Counted from the first letter of the stretch, positions 1 through 6,096 are shown. The stretch is 11,865 nucleotides of DNA from an uncultured bacterium (GCA_902765655.1 CACXAK010000070.1:1-11865), one strand, 5' to 3'. Numbers and translations are program-made. Notes: generated by a model from the letters alone, not told the origin.

Positions 1-103
1 AGCCGGTGGTTTCGATATCAAAATAGAGGATTTTTTTATCACCATAATCCTCATCAAAATCGTATAATCGTTTGCTATAAAATGTGTATTCTTTAGAAAT
101 CAT
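1..103 (-). CDS. RNase H-fold / DEDD-type nuclease, N-terminal fragment (runs off the window)
   Basis: Reading the minus strand from the ATG at 103-101 gives 34 codons that stay open to the edge of the window. The fragment ends in ILYFDIETTG. That is motif I (Exo I) of DEDD exonucleases and of the related RNase_H_2 (YprB-like) family, in which the Asp and Glu bind the catalytic metal. A GAGGG Shine-Dalgarno lies about 6 nt before the ATG, which supports the start. About 21 residues precede the 'KKILYFDIETTG' strand; a short leader like this suits stand-alone YprB-like proteins as well as DnaQ-type exonucleases. Only the first motif is visible, so the subfamily and substrate cannot be decided. 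The gene diverges from the truncated exporter adaptor starting at 136, and only about 32 bp separate them. Confidence 0.72.
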   Translation of the reverse strand, partial: MISKEYTFYSKRLYDFDEDYGDKKILYFDIETTG

Positions 104-122
104 TGGTATCCCTCGCTTATTA

Positions 123-137
123 ATGATAATCTATCAT
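123..137. repeat. 6-bp perfect inverted repeat at the macA truncation point
   Basis: ATGATA (123-128) and TATCAT (132-137) are perfect reverse complements around a 3-nt loop. The right arm runs into the ATG that opens the truncated adaptor ORF. It lies exactly between the divergent nuclease start and the adaptor remnant. Such a short dyad can occur by chance in AT-rich DNA, so its role is uncertain. Confidence 0.4.
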
Positions 138-660
138 GGATTTGAAAAAAATGCAAATAGAAGTCAATGTGTCAGAAGCCGATATTGGGAAAGTAAAAGA
201 AGGTCAAAAAGCCGAATATACTCTTGACGGTTATCCTGATGCAACTTTTCATGGGGTTGTTACTCAGGTTCGTTTAAATTCTACTACAACATCAAATGTT
301 GTTACTTATACGGTGATCGTAAGTGTTGATAACGAAGATTTAAAATTAAAACCGGGTATGACAGCTAATGTTTCTATTATAACAAGCCAAAACCGAGATG
401 TTTTGTGTGTCCCGTCGGTTGCGCTAAAATATACTCCGGAAACAACAGGACAGAAATACAAAGAACAGGGCGTATGGGTTCTTGAGAAAAATGAGCCCGT
501 AAGAATACCTATAAAAGAAGGTGCAAGTGACGATTCAAATGTTCAGATTATTACAAATAAACTGCAAGTCGGAGATAAAATTATCGTAGGTTCGACCGGT
601 AAAACAGGTAAAGCAGTTCCGTCAGGCAGACGCCGTGGCGGCCCTCCGGGAATGTTTTAA
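136..660 (+). pseudogene. MacA-like membrane fusion protein, 5'-truncated (beta-barrel and membrane-proximal domains only)
   Basis: MacA/HlyD-family adaptors link an inner-membrane ABC transporter to a TolC-type outer-membrane channel. This 174-codon ORF matches only the second half of a MacA (normally about 380-420 aa). It begins at DLKKMQIEVNVSEADIGKV, the start of the beta-barrel domain, continues through 'LKPGMTANVSI' (about residues 72-82) and the membrane-proximal domain, and ends in the Arg/Gly-rich tail GRRRGGPPGMF. The N-terminal membrane anchor, lipoyl-like domain and coiled-coil hairpin are absent. The upstream frame is closed by TAA at 127-129, and the DNA before it encodes another gene on the opposite strand. 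No Shine-Dalgarno precedes the ATG. The adaptor is therefore probably non-functional, unless the join is an assembly error or an inversion state. The downstream exporter genes are intact and closely spaced. Confidence 0.8.
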
Positions 661-678
661 TACTAGAGAATAAAAATT

Positions 679-1749
679 ATGGAAAACAAAGCAGAAAACT
701 TTGATAAATTATATAATGAAATTTTGCCGGTCCTGCAAAAATATGAATGTTTCAGACGGGCAAAATTTTATAAATGTATATTTATTGAAATCGGGATAAT
801 ATTGGCTGCAGCAATCATTTACTATTTTGTTTCCCCAAAATTAGATGCGGATACTTCCGGTTTTGTTTTCACGCTTATATTTATATCTGCTATGGCGTGT
901 ATCGCATTTTTAATTGCAAATCCTGTTTTAAGTTATAAAGATTTTAAATCAGGTTTAAAGTGTCGTTGCAATAAAATGCTAAAAAAATATTTTGAAGATA
1001 TCAAATGGGGAAAAAGTGATGTAAATGATTATTTAATTAAAGAAAGTCAATTATTTGCAGAATATAATCGGATATATTATGATGATAAATTTACTGGTAA
1101 TTACAGAGATATTCCGTATTCTGTAGCAGAAACTAATATGCTGTATATAACAAGCGGGAAACGTAAAATGGTTTTCCCTGTTTTTAAAGGGGTTATTATT
1201 AGTTTCTACTCTAATAAGAAAATTAAAGCACATACGTTGATAACCTCAAAAGGGGACAGTAGTATAAGAAATTATAATCCGGCTAATTTATTTATATGTG
1301 CATTATTATTACCTGTAATTTTTGCATATTTCAGGGAACCTGAATTGAGACCGATGTCAATAATTTGTTTGATTTCGGTTTTATATATTCTTATTGATTT
1401 TTTTATTAAATGGCGTAGATTTAAAGGGGTAAAACTTGAGGATTTAAAATTTGACAAGCGATTCAGCGTTTATTCAAAAGATCAGATAGAAGCAAGATAT
1501 CTAATTACTCCTGCATTCATGGAAAGATTGAATAATTTGAGAACAGCATTTGGAACTAAAAAAATAAAATGTGCTTTTTTTGATGATCAAATTGTATTTG
1601 CTATTTCGACGAATAAAGATTTGTTTGAACTTGGTGATTTCCATCGTTCACTTTTAAATAAAAAGAAAGTAAAAGAATTTTACGATGAGATTATGGCAAT
1701 ATATAATATGATAGATTATTTTAAACTCGATGAAAAAACAGGATTATAA
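679..1749 (+). CDS. DUF3137 family membrane protein
   Basis: The 356-aa product matches the uncharacterised DUF3137 family. The family core is visible as 'FKGVIISFYSNKKIKAHTLI' (about 169-188) and 'KLEDLKFDKRFSVYSKDQ' running into 'IEARYLITPAFMERL' (about 252-284). Two hydrophobic helices near the N-terminus (about 33-51 and 61-80) are usual for the family. A further pair (about 203-218 and 226-244) splits the soluble core here. The function of DUF3137 is unknown. The gene starts 18 nt after the adaptor remnant, with only a weak AGAG upstream of the ATG, and ends 1 nt before the ATPase start, so it belongs to the MacAB-like operon. A role as an accessory subunit of the exporter is possible but rests only on position. 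Confidence 0.75.
   Translation: MENKAENFDKLYNEILPVLQKYECFRRAKFYKCIFIEIGIILAAAIIYYFVSPKLDADTSGFVFTLIFISAMACIAFLIANPVLSYKDFKSGLKCRCNKMLKKYFEDIKWGKSDVNDYLIKESQLFAEYNRIYYDDKFTGNYRDIPYSVAETNMLYITSGKRKMVFPVFKGVIISFYSNKKIKAHTLITSKGDSSIRNYNPANLFICALLLPVIFAYFREPELRPMSIICLISVLYILIDFFIKWRRFKGVKLEDLKFDKRFSVYSKDQIEARYLITPAFMERLNNLRTAFGTKKIKCAFFDDQIVFAISTNKDLFELGDFHRSLLNKKKVKEFYDEIMAIYNMIDYFKLDEKTGL
1740..1743 (+). promoter_or_regulatory. Shine-Dalgarno that fixes the ATPase start at 1751
   Basis: AGGA lies 7 nt before the ATG at 1751. An in-frame ATG at 1730 would add seven residues, MKKQDYN, but lies inside DUF3137 and has no ribosome site. ABC ATPases of this family begin right at the 'MNLIEVRHA' type strand. 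Confidence 0.65.
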
Positions 1750-1750
1750 T

Positions 1751-2467
1751 ATGAATTTAATAGAAGTACGACATGCAATAAAAACATATTCAACCGGCGA
1801 AGAATCGTTTAACGCATTAGACGATGTATCGTTAAGTGTCAAACAGGGTGAATTCGTTGCGATAATGGGAACATCGGGTTCAGGTAAATCTACTTTTATG
1901 AATATGCTCGGAACTTTGGATAAACCAAATTCCGGGGAATATTATTTAGACGGGCAAGATATGCTTCATTTGGATTCCGATTCGCTTGCTATGATGCGCT
2001 GCGAAAAAATGGGATTTGTTTTTCAGGGATTTAACCTTATTTCAAGAACTTCTGCTTTGGATAATGTTTGTTTGCCTATGATTTATAAAGGTATTCCCGA
2101 AAAAGAACGTATAGAACGTGGCAGAAAAGCACTTGAAATTGTCGGTTTAAAAAACAGAGAAGACCATATGCCAAATCAAATGTCAGGTGGTCAGCAACAG
2201 CGTGTAGCGATTGCAAGGGCATTAGTAAACGATGCCCCGCTGATTCTTGCTGATGAACCGACAGGGAACTTAGATACAAAAACAAGTATTGAAGTTATGG
2301 AATTTTTTGTATCTTTGAACGAAAAGATGGGCAAGACGATTGTCCTTGTAACTCACGAACCGGATATTGCCGAATATACTCAGAGAATTGTAAAGTTTAA
2401 AGACGGCAAAATCGTGCTTGATCAACCGAAAACAGAATGGGTAAAGCAAAGAACGAGGGAAACGTAA
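1751..2467 (+). CDS. MacB-type ABC transporter ATP-binding protein
   Basis: This 238-aa subunit hydrolyses ATP for a MacAB/LolD-type (MacB/FtsX fold) transporter. All nucleotide-binding motifs are present: Walker A GTSGSGKST (40-48), Q-loop Gln92 in VFQGFNL, signature MSGGQQQRVAIARAL (144-158), Walker B LILADEPTGNLD (164-175) and H-loop His202 in LVTHEP. The 'LADEPTGNLD' sequence and the N-terminal 'YSTGEESFNALDDVSL' are typical of the MacB/LolD branch. In E. coli MacB the ATPase and permease are one polypeptide; here they are separate genes with no gap, the permease ATG following the TAA directly. That arrangement is common in many phyla. The transported substrate cannot be deduced; antimicrobial peptide, macrolide or lipoprotein/peptide export are possibilities. 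Confidence 0.93.
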   Translation: MNLIEVRHAIKTYSTGEESFNALDDVSLSVKQGEFVAIMGTSGSGKSTFMNMLGTLDKPNSGEYYLDGQDMLHLDSDSLAMMRCEKMGFVFQGFNLISRTSALDNVCLPMIYKGIPEKERIERGRKALEIVGLKNREDHMPNQMSGGQQQRVAIARALVNDAPLILADEPTGNLDTKTSIEVMEFFVSLNEKMGKTIVLVTHEPDIAEYTQRIVKFKDGKIVLDQPKTEWVKQRTRET

Positions 2468-3697
2468 ATGCTCGATTTTAAATCTATATTAAAAATGGCG
2501 ACAACTTCGCTAAAAATAAATAAAATGCGCTCTATGCTCACAAGTTTGGGCATAATTATCGGTGTTAGTGCTGTTATTGTTATGCTTGCAGTCGGTTCAG
2601 GGGCAAGTAAAAAAATTGCTTCTGATATGGAATCTATGGGCAGCAATTTGCTTATGATTCGTTCTGCATCGGCAAAAGCGGGCGGTGTCCGTATGGGTGC
2701 CGGTTCAAAGCCGACTCTTACAATGAAGGATGCTCAGGCAATAGAAGATAAAGCAAGAGGTGTTCTTGCAGTTGCCCCATACAGTGCAGAAGGGAAACAA
2801 GTTACTTACGGCAACCAAAACTGGTCAACATCAGTTGCCGGAACAACTATGGCATATTTTATGATTCGTAATTATGAAATAGAATCAGGACGCGGATTTT
2901 TGCCTGATGACTCAAAGAACGGGACAAAAGTTGCTGTAATAGGTCAAACCGTTTCAACAGAGCTTTTCGGGGATGTTGACCCGATTGGGAAAACTATAAG
3001 AATCGGTAATATTCCGTTTAACGTTATCGGACTTTTAAAAAGTAAGGGTTCAAGTGGAATGGGTCAGGATCAGGACGATTTGGTATTTATCCCTATTACT
3101 ACTGCTCAGAGAAAAGTGTTTGGTACAGATTTCCCCGGAACTGTTAATATGATTACTGTAAAGGCGCAGAATGATGATGTTATAAAAATGGCGCAGGAAG
3201 ATATAGAAGAAATTTTAAAATCCCGCCATCATATCGGAGCTAAACAGGATAATGATTTTGAAATAAGAAATTTGGCTGAAATGCAGGAAACAATAAAATC
3301 CGCAACAAAAACAATGTCGCTTTTATTAGGTGCAATTGCAGGTGTTTCTCTGATTGTTGGCGGTATCGGGATTATGAATATTATGCTCGTTTCTGTAACC
3401 GAAAGAACAAAGGAAATTGGTATTCGTATGGCGATTGGGGCAAAGGCCTCAGATATTCGTATTCAGTTTTTGATTGAATCGTTTTTATTATCTGTTTCGG
3501 GCGGTCTTGTAGGCGTTGTTGTCGGAATAGTCGGGGCGAATCTCATGCATACGTTAGCCGGGATGAACATTGCTATCACTCTCTCATCAATATTACTTTC
3601 ATTAGGGTTTTCTGCCGCAATAGGTGTTGGATTTGGGTATTACCCTGCTTATAAAGCGTCACTTTTAAATCCAATTGATGCTTTACGTTATGAATAA
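2468..3697 (+). CDS. MacB-type ABC transporter permease (MacB_PCD and FtsX domains)
   Basis: The 409-aa protein is the membrane half of the exporter. The first helix is at about 24-45. A large periplasmic MacB_PCD domain follows (about 46-280), with landmarks 'MGSNLLMIR', 'SGRGFLPDD', 'VAVIGQTV' and 'LFGDVDPIGKTIRI'. Three C-terminal helices of the FtsX domain come next (about 284-308, 334-358 and 368-392). The conserved cytoplasmic segment 'VTERTKEIGIRMAIGA' (310-325) couples to the ATPase, and the usual 'YPAYKASLLNPIDALRYE' tail is present, so the protein looks complete. A GAGGGA Shine-Dalgarno lies 7 nt upstream, inside the end of the ATPase gene, and the ATG abuts its TAA, which favours coupled synthesis. 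MacB-type pumps are mechanotransmitters that act with an adaptor and a TolC channel; the adaptor here is truncated and no TolC gene lies in the window. Confidence 0.93.
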   Translation: MLDFKSILKMATTSLKINKMRSMLTSLGIIIGVSAVIVMLAVGSGASKKIASDMESMGSNLLMIRSASAKAGGVRMGAGSKPTLTMKDAQAIEDKARGVLAVAPYSAEGKQVTYGNQNWSTSVAGTTMAYFMIRNYEIESGRGFLPDDSKNGTKVAVIGQTVSTELFGDVDPIGKTIRIGNIPFNVIGLLKSKGSSGMGQDQDDLVFIPITTAQRKVFGTDFPGTVNMITVKAQNDDVIKMAQEDIEEILKSRHHIGAKQDNDFEIRNLAEMQETIKSATKTMSLLLGAIAGVSLIVGGIGIMNIMLVSVTERTKEIGIRMAIGAKASDIRIQFLIESFLLSVSGGLVGVVVGIVGANLMHTLAGMNIAITLSSILLSLGFSAAIGVGFGYYPAYKASLLNPIDALRYE

Positions 3698-3699
3698 TA

Positions 3700-3727
3700 A
3701 AAACGAGATACTTTTGTATCTCGTTTT
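3700..3727. terminator. Bidirectional rho-independent terminator
   Basis: A perfect 12-bp stem (3700-3711 with 3716-3727) encloses a TTTT loop. The stem starts with AAAA and ends with TTTT, so both strands can form hairpin plus U-tract. It lies 3 nt after the permease stop and 6 nt before the stop of the convergent minus-strand gene, and so should serve both. Confidence 0.88.
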
Positions 3728-3733
3728 AGAAAT

Positions 3734-4186
3734 TTATGCTGTTTGTGATGATTCTTCCAATGTTTGGGTTGTTGCTCCTTCAGTTTGAGTTGCTTTTTCA
3801 GCTTTCTTGCCGCTAATTTTTTTGATAACCCATCCTAATGTGTGGTCCCAAACCCATTTCAATCCTGAGCCGATTGGTTTTAATATATTGTTATATGTCC
3901 AAATGCCGGCAGGTTTTATTACACCATTCCATAATGGTTGTAATATATGATTGTAGCCCCATTTTAATCCAGAGCCGATTGCATTCAAAACTCCCGGGGT
4001 TGCTGCTAATGCTCCGACACATAATCCTGCAGCCATTGCGTTGCTCATTCCGCATCCCATTACAGGTGCACAGTATCCGCCAAATATTGGCATTGCAGGT
4101 CTGCAATATCCGCCCATTGGCATCATCCCCATCATTGGCATTCCGTAACCGCTAATATTAATGTTTCTTGTGATACTTACGTTCAT
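3734..4186 (-). CDS. Small Gly/Met-rich protein with three W-x-[YW]-[ND]-[HN] aromatic repeats, unknown function
   Basis: I do not recognise the family. From the ATG at 4186 the product is 150 aa. This start is preferred because GGGG (4193-4196) sits 6 nt before it; an in-frame ATG at 4192 would touch that GGGG directly. In order it shows a Met/Gly/Pro/Tyr-rich stretch (about 13-45, with MPMMGMMPMGG), a small-residue hydrophobic segment (about 48-70, Ala/Gly/Cys) that could enter a membrane, three repeats WGYNHILQP (76-84), WTYNNILKP (96-104) and WVWDHTLGW (111-119), and a Lys then Thr/Gln/Ser-rich tail. Five cysteines are scattered through the first 57 residues. There is no Sec signal peptide. 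It is monocistronic and shares a terminator with the exporter operon. A surface or membrane-associated role is only a guess. It could belong to a lineage-specific family. Confidence 0.6.
   Translation of the reverse strand: MNVSITRNINISGYGMPMMGMMPMGGYCRPAMPIFGGYCAPVMGCGMSNAMAAGLCVGALAATPGVLNAIGSGLKWGYNHILQPLWNGVIKPAGIWTYNNILKPIGSGLKWVWDHTLGWVIKKISGKKAEKATQTEGATTQTLEESSQTA
3853..3876 (-). repeat. 24-bp direct repeat, copy 1 (coding)
   Basis: This copy and the one at 3958-3981 differ at 2 of 24 positions and lie 105 bp (35 codons) apart. They encode the two 'IGSGLKW' segments of the 3734-4186 protein and point to an internal duplication. Confidence 0.75.
3958..3981 (-). repeat. 24-bp direct repeat, copy 2 (coding)
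   Basis: Partner of the repeat at 3853-3876. Both copies are in the same frame of the same gene, so this is protein repeat structure and not a mobile-element footprint. Confidence 0.75.
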
Positions 4187-4292
4187 AATCATCCCCGTTT
4201 ATAATTTCCCTCATGTATATAAAGTTTATTTACTCCGTATAATTGATTAATTTTATAAAAATGATTTACAATTCTTAATATTTATATTTTTC

Positions 4293-4321
4293 TTGCAATA
4301 AATATTATTTCGTGTTACTAT
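4293..4321 (+). promoter_or_regulatory. Candidate sigma-70 promoter of the 4347 small unit
   Basis: TTGCAA (4293-4298) is followed, after exactly 17 nt, by TACTAT (4316-4321). Each hexamer matches four of six consensus positions. The predicted start, about 4328, lies just ahead of a GAGG Shine-Dalgarno and a short ORF, and a terminator follows at 4435. The agreement of these parts is the main support. Confidence 0.5.
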
Positions 4322-4346
4322 GACACTAGTAAATGAGGTTACTAAA

Positions 4347-4397
4347 ATGACAAAACAATTACGACGTAGCAGACGAAACCAAAAGGGCTTGTTTTAA
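4347..4397 (+). CDS. Possible 16-aa basic peptide, or the body of a small RNA
   Basis: ATG at 4347 follows GAGG (4335-4338) by 8 nt and opens a 17-codon frame, MTKQLRRSRRNQKGLF, ending in TAA. Six of its 16 residues are Arg or Lys. The frame sits between a plausible promoter (4293-4321) and a terminator (4435-4468), giving a predicted transcript of about 140 nt. It could be a genuine small protein, a leader peptide, or just a small RNA with a chance ORF. The frame is too short for codon statistics to decide. The next ORF upstream of the orphan membrane protein (4566) has a similar Leu-Arg-Arg near its start. Confidence 0.35.
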   Translation: MTKQLRRSRRNQKGLF

Positions 4398-4434
4398 ATT
4401 TAAAACAATCGTTATGTCGTGTTGAAATAAATTT

Positions 4435-4468
4435 AAAAGGGGCTTTAAAAGTATAAGGGCCCTTTTTT
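4435..4468 (+). terminator. Rho-independent terminator after the small unit
   Basis: AAAAGGG (4435-4441) pairs with CCCTTTT (4460-4466). After one G/G mismatch the stem continues with C-G, U-G and U-A pairs around an A-rich loop. Six T residues (4463-4468) complete the signal. It should end transcripts starting near 4328 and isolate them from the 4713 gene. Confidence 0.7.
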
Positions 4469-4504
4469 ATTGCCGAAGTAATTAAGTGTAACAAAAAGTA
4501 AAAA

Positions 4505-4510
4505 TATAAT
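4505..4510 (+). promoter_or_regulatory. Candidate -10 box for the 4566-6027 region
   Basis: A perfect TATAAT lies here, downstream of the terminator and about 55 nt before the 4566 ORF. The -35 region at 17 nt spacing (4482-4487, TTAAGT) is a poor match, so the call is tentative. Confidence 0.3.
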
Positions 4511-4565
4511 AAAATTCAGGCAATTATTATTTTTTACGGAATTTAAAAATAAGGTGAAAAGTATT

Positions 4566-4652
4566 ATGAAAAATAAAAATTTACGACGAAACTCAATCAT
4601 AAAGGCGAATGCTCCAATCGTTAAATTCATGAATTTGGTATGGGGCTTGTAA
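4566..4652 (+). CDS. Possible 28-aa small protein upstream of the orphan membrane protein
   Basis: An ATG preceded by AAGGTG (4551-4556) at 9 nt opens a 29-codon frame. The peptide starts MKNKNLRRNSIIKANAP and ends VKFMNLVWGL, basic first and hydrophobic last, so it could lie at a membrane surface. It ends 60 nt before the next gene and is probably on the same transcript. A small membrane peptide, a leader peptide and chance are all possible. No family is recognised. Confidence 0.35.
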   Translation: MKNKNLRRNSIIKANAPIVKFMNLVWGL

Positions 4653-4664
4653 TACACATGATTT

Positions 4665-4759
4665 GAGGAGGTCTGTTCTTGTTTAAAGGGCTGACCGCAG
4701 AAGGTAAAGGTAATGATTTCAAAATTAACAGCAAGTACAATATATTCAACATTAGGTAA
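4665..4759 (+). other. Very strong Shine-Dalgarno with TTG-started 26-codon ORF overlapping the next gene out of frame
   Basis: GAGGAGGT (4665-4672) is the best Shine-Dalgarno match in the window. It lies 6 nt before a TTG (4679) that opens a frame beginning MFKGLTAEGKGND and closing at TAA 4757-4759, 47 nt inside the 4713 gene and in another frame. The 4713 ATG has its own AAGG (4701-4704) 8 nt upstream. The overlapping ORF may couple or tune translation of the main gene, or it may be the remnant of an alternative N-terminus. Its codon use is less AT-rich than the main frame. Confidence 0.35.
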
Positions 4760-5768
4760 TAACAGTTCACTTATCCCATTAGGAATTAAAGATGTCGCAA
4801 ACAGTTGCGGTTTGACAGCAGCTTCATATATTGCAGGCGACAAGTTAGAAGGTAAAGACAGATTTATTGATGAGTTTGGAACTCAGGCAATTTGGCTTGG
4901 CGGTATTCCTGCATATAAGTATCTTTTGGATAAAACACTTTTTAAACATTTCAAACTCGATTCTGAAATTGATGTAAGATTATTTAAAGATAAGAAAATT
5001 TTGACTCTTGCAAAACAATTTGCTCCGACTGAAGAAATCAAACAAAATATATTAACAGCCGCAAGAAAACAAAAACTTTTTAAATCTTTGACTATGGCAA
5101 AATTTATTGCGTCCACTGCTTTGACTGCATTATCTTATTTTGGATTAACAAAGTTCAGACACAATTATACCGAAAACCAGATAAAAAAAGATTATATCGA
5201 GAATAAAAAGAAAAATGCATATCAGTTTGGGTCAAGAGAAGTTCCTTTTTCATCCAAATTTGCAGCTGTTCACAAAAACAAAAATGCCTCACAGGTTTCT
5301 TTCTCCGGCGGGATTCAGGATTTCATGTTCAACCCGGTAAAAAATCTGATGATTGTTGATGGTGTTATAACAAGTGAAAGATTATCTCATTCAAGAAATC
5401 CTCAGGATTTCATGGGGTATGCGATTAAAGAGGGTAGTTTCTGGGCATTTATGTACTTTGCAGGTCCATTAATTGCGAAAGCTCTTGAAAAACATGCTGA
5501 AGTTAATCATAAAAAATCTATCGATTTGGATGCAAGAGTTATTGAAAATGAAGATTTTAAAAATGCATTCAAAGACGGCTCAATAAAAACACAGCTTGAA
5601 ATTTTTAAATCTAATAAAACAAATGCTGATATATACAAATTTGCAGTTAATCCAAAAACGGATAATTTAATTATTGAAATGGCTAAAAAATCTGATGTTA
5701 TTCCAATGTTAAAAACATCCTTGTTTAAGAAATCAGATACTATTGTTGATACAAGAAAAATATATTGA
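4713..5768 (+). CDS. Orphan membrane-associated protein, N-terminal part (frame broken at 5756-5760)
   Basis: The 351-codon frame starts MISKLTASTIYSTLGNNSS, with AAGG 8 nt before the ATG. I do not recognise the family. Two hydrophobic stretches, about 128-146 (AKFIASTALTALSYFGLT) and 242-256 (SFWAFMYFAGPLIAK), could be membrane segments. A Lys/Glu-rich region (147-170) and a Ser/Gly turn 'ASQVSFSGG' (192-200) lie between them, and the C-terminal third is polar and helical. The frame stops at TGA 5766-5768. Removing one A from the A5 run at 5756-5760 joins it smoothly (DTRK-YIDLDDLKG) to the frame ending at 6027, giving about 437 aa. The most likely reading is a single-base insertion, either a real mutation or a sequencing error. 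Programmed or transcriptional slippage is possible. Confidence 0.65.
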   Translation: MISKLTASTIYSTLGNNSSLIPLGIKDVANSCGLTAASYIAGDKLEGKDRFIDEFGTQAIWLGGIPAYKYLLDKTLFKHFKLDSEIDVRLFKDKKILTLAKQFAPTEEIKQNILTAARKQKLFKSLTMAKFIASTALTALSYFGLTKFRHNYTENQIKKDYIENKKKNAYQFGSREVPFSSKFAAVHKNKNASQVSFSGGIQDFMFNPVKNLMIVDGVITSERLSHSRNPQDFMGYAIKEGSFWAFMYFAGPLIAKALEKHAEVNHKKSIDLDARVIENEDFKNAFKDGSIKTQLEIFKSNKTNADIYKFAVNPKTDNLIIEMAKKSDVIPMLKTSLFKKSDTIVDTRKIY

Positions 5769-6027
5769 TTTGGATGATTTAAAAGGTATCGGAACAAAGA
5801 TAGAAAAATTGCTCACACAATATGAAAACTCAGGGCAAGATACAGATACATTTTTTAATGCCGTAAGAAAACTAAAAAGAGCTTCTGTAATCAAAAATAT
5901 AGGTGCTTGTATTGGAGCGTTGGGAGTACTTGCTCCTGCTATAATGCTTTTGGTCAGAAAATCTGGCGACAACAGCGAATATCAGGTTAAAAAAGATGTT
6001 GAAGCAAAATTAGCGCAGCAGACATAA
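5743..6027 (+). pseudogene. Orphan membrane-associated protein, C-terminal part after the frameshift
   Basis: This frame opens by a TTG at 5743 with no Shine-Dalgarno and overlaps the end of the 4713 frame, so it is unlikely to be an independent gene. From YIDLDDLKGIG it continues with an amphipathic region (TKIEKLLTQYENSGQD), a hydrophobic helix (about residues 49-70 of this frame, with IGACIGALGVLAPAIMLL) and a charged end, DVEAKLAQQT. The codon style matches the 4713 frame. A terminal hydrophobic helix after a soluble region would give the complete protein a C-terminal membrane anchor. No terminator is evident before the rubredoxin promoter. Confidence 0.6.
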
Positions 6028-6038
6028 TATTTTATGTA

Positions 6039-6066
6039 TTGATTAAAATAACTGTTATGTTATAAT
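6039..6066 (+). promoter_or_regulatory. Rubredoxin promoter with extended -10
   Basis: TTGATT (6039-6044) and consensus TATAAT (6061-6066) are 16 nt apart. TGT directly precedes the -10, making an extended -10 (TGnTATAAT). The transcript should begin near 6073 and have a leader of about 24 nt holding the AAAGGAG Shine-Dalgarno. Confidence 0.7.
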
Positions 6067-6096
6067 CAGATAATCAATTAAGAAAGGAGTTTTGTT

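Noticed and set aside
1730..1750. Upstream ATG at 1730 as the ATPase start
   Set aside because: It lies inside the DUF3137 gene with no ribosome site, while 1751 has AGGA at 7 nt and gives the usual family N-terminus.
3853..3981. 24-bp direct repeats as CRISPR or mobile-element repeats
   Set aside because: There are only two copies, in the same frame of one gene, and they encode repeated protein motifs.
3838..4155. Plus-strand 105-codon frame opposite the aromatic-repeat protein
   Set aside because: It lies wholly inside the minus-strand gene, and its Ser/Leu/Arg pattern is the antisense of the repeats. It has no ribosome site.
4445..4843. Minus-strand 132-codon frame across the small-ORF region and the 5' end of the 4713 gene
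   Set aside because: It overlaps the terminator, two plus-strand small frames and the real gene start. Its sequence is a low-complexity Phe/Leu/Asn-rich mirror with no ribosome site.
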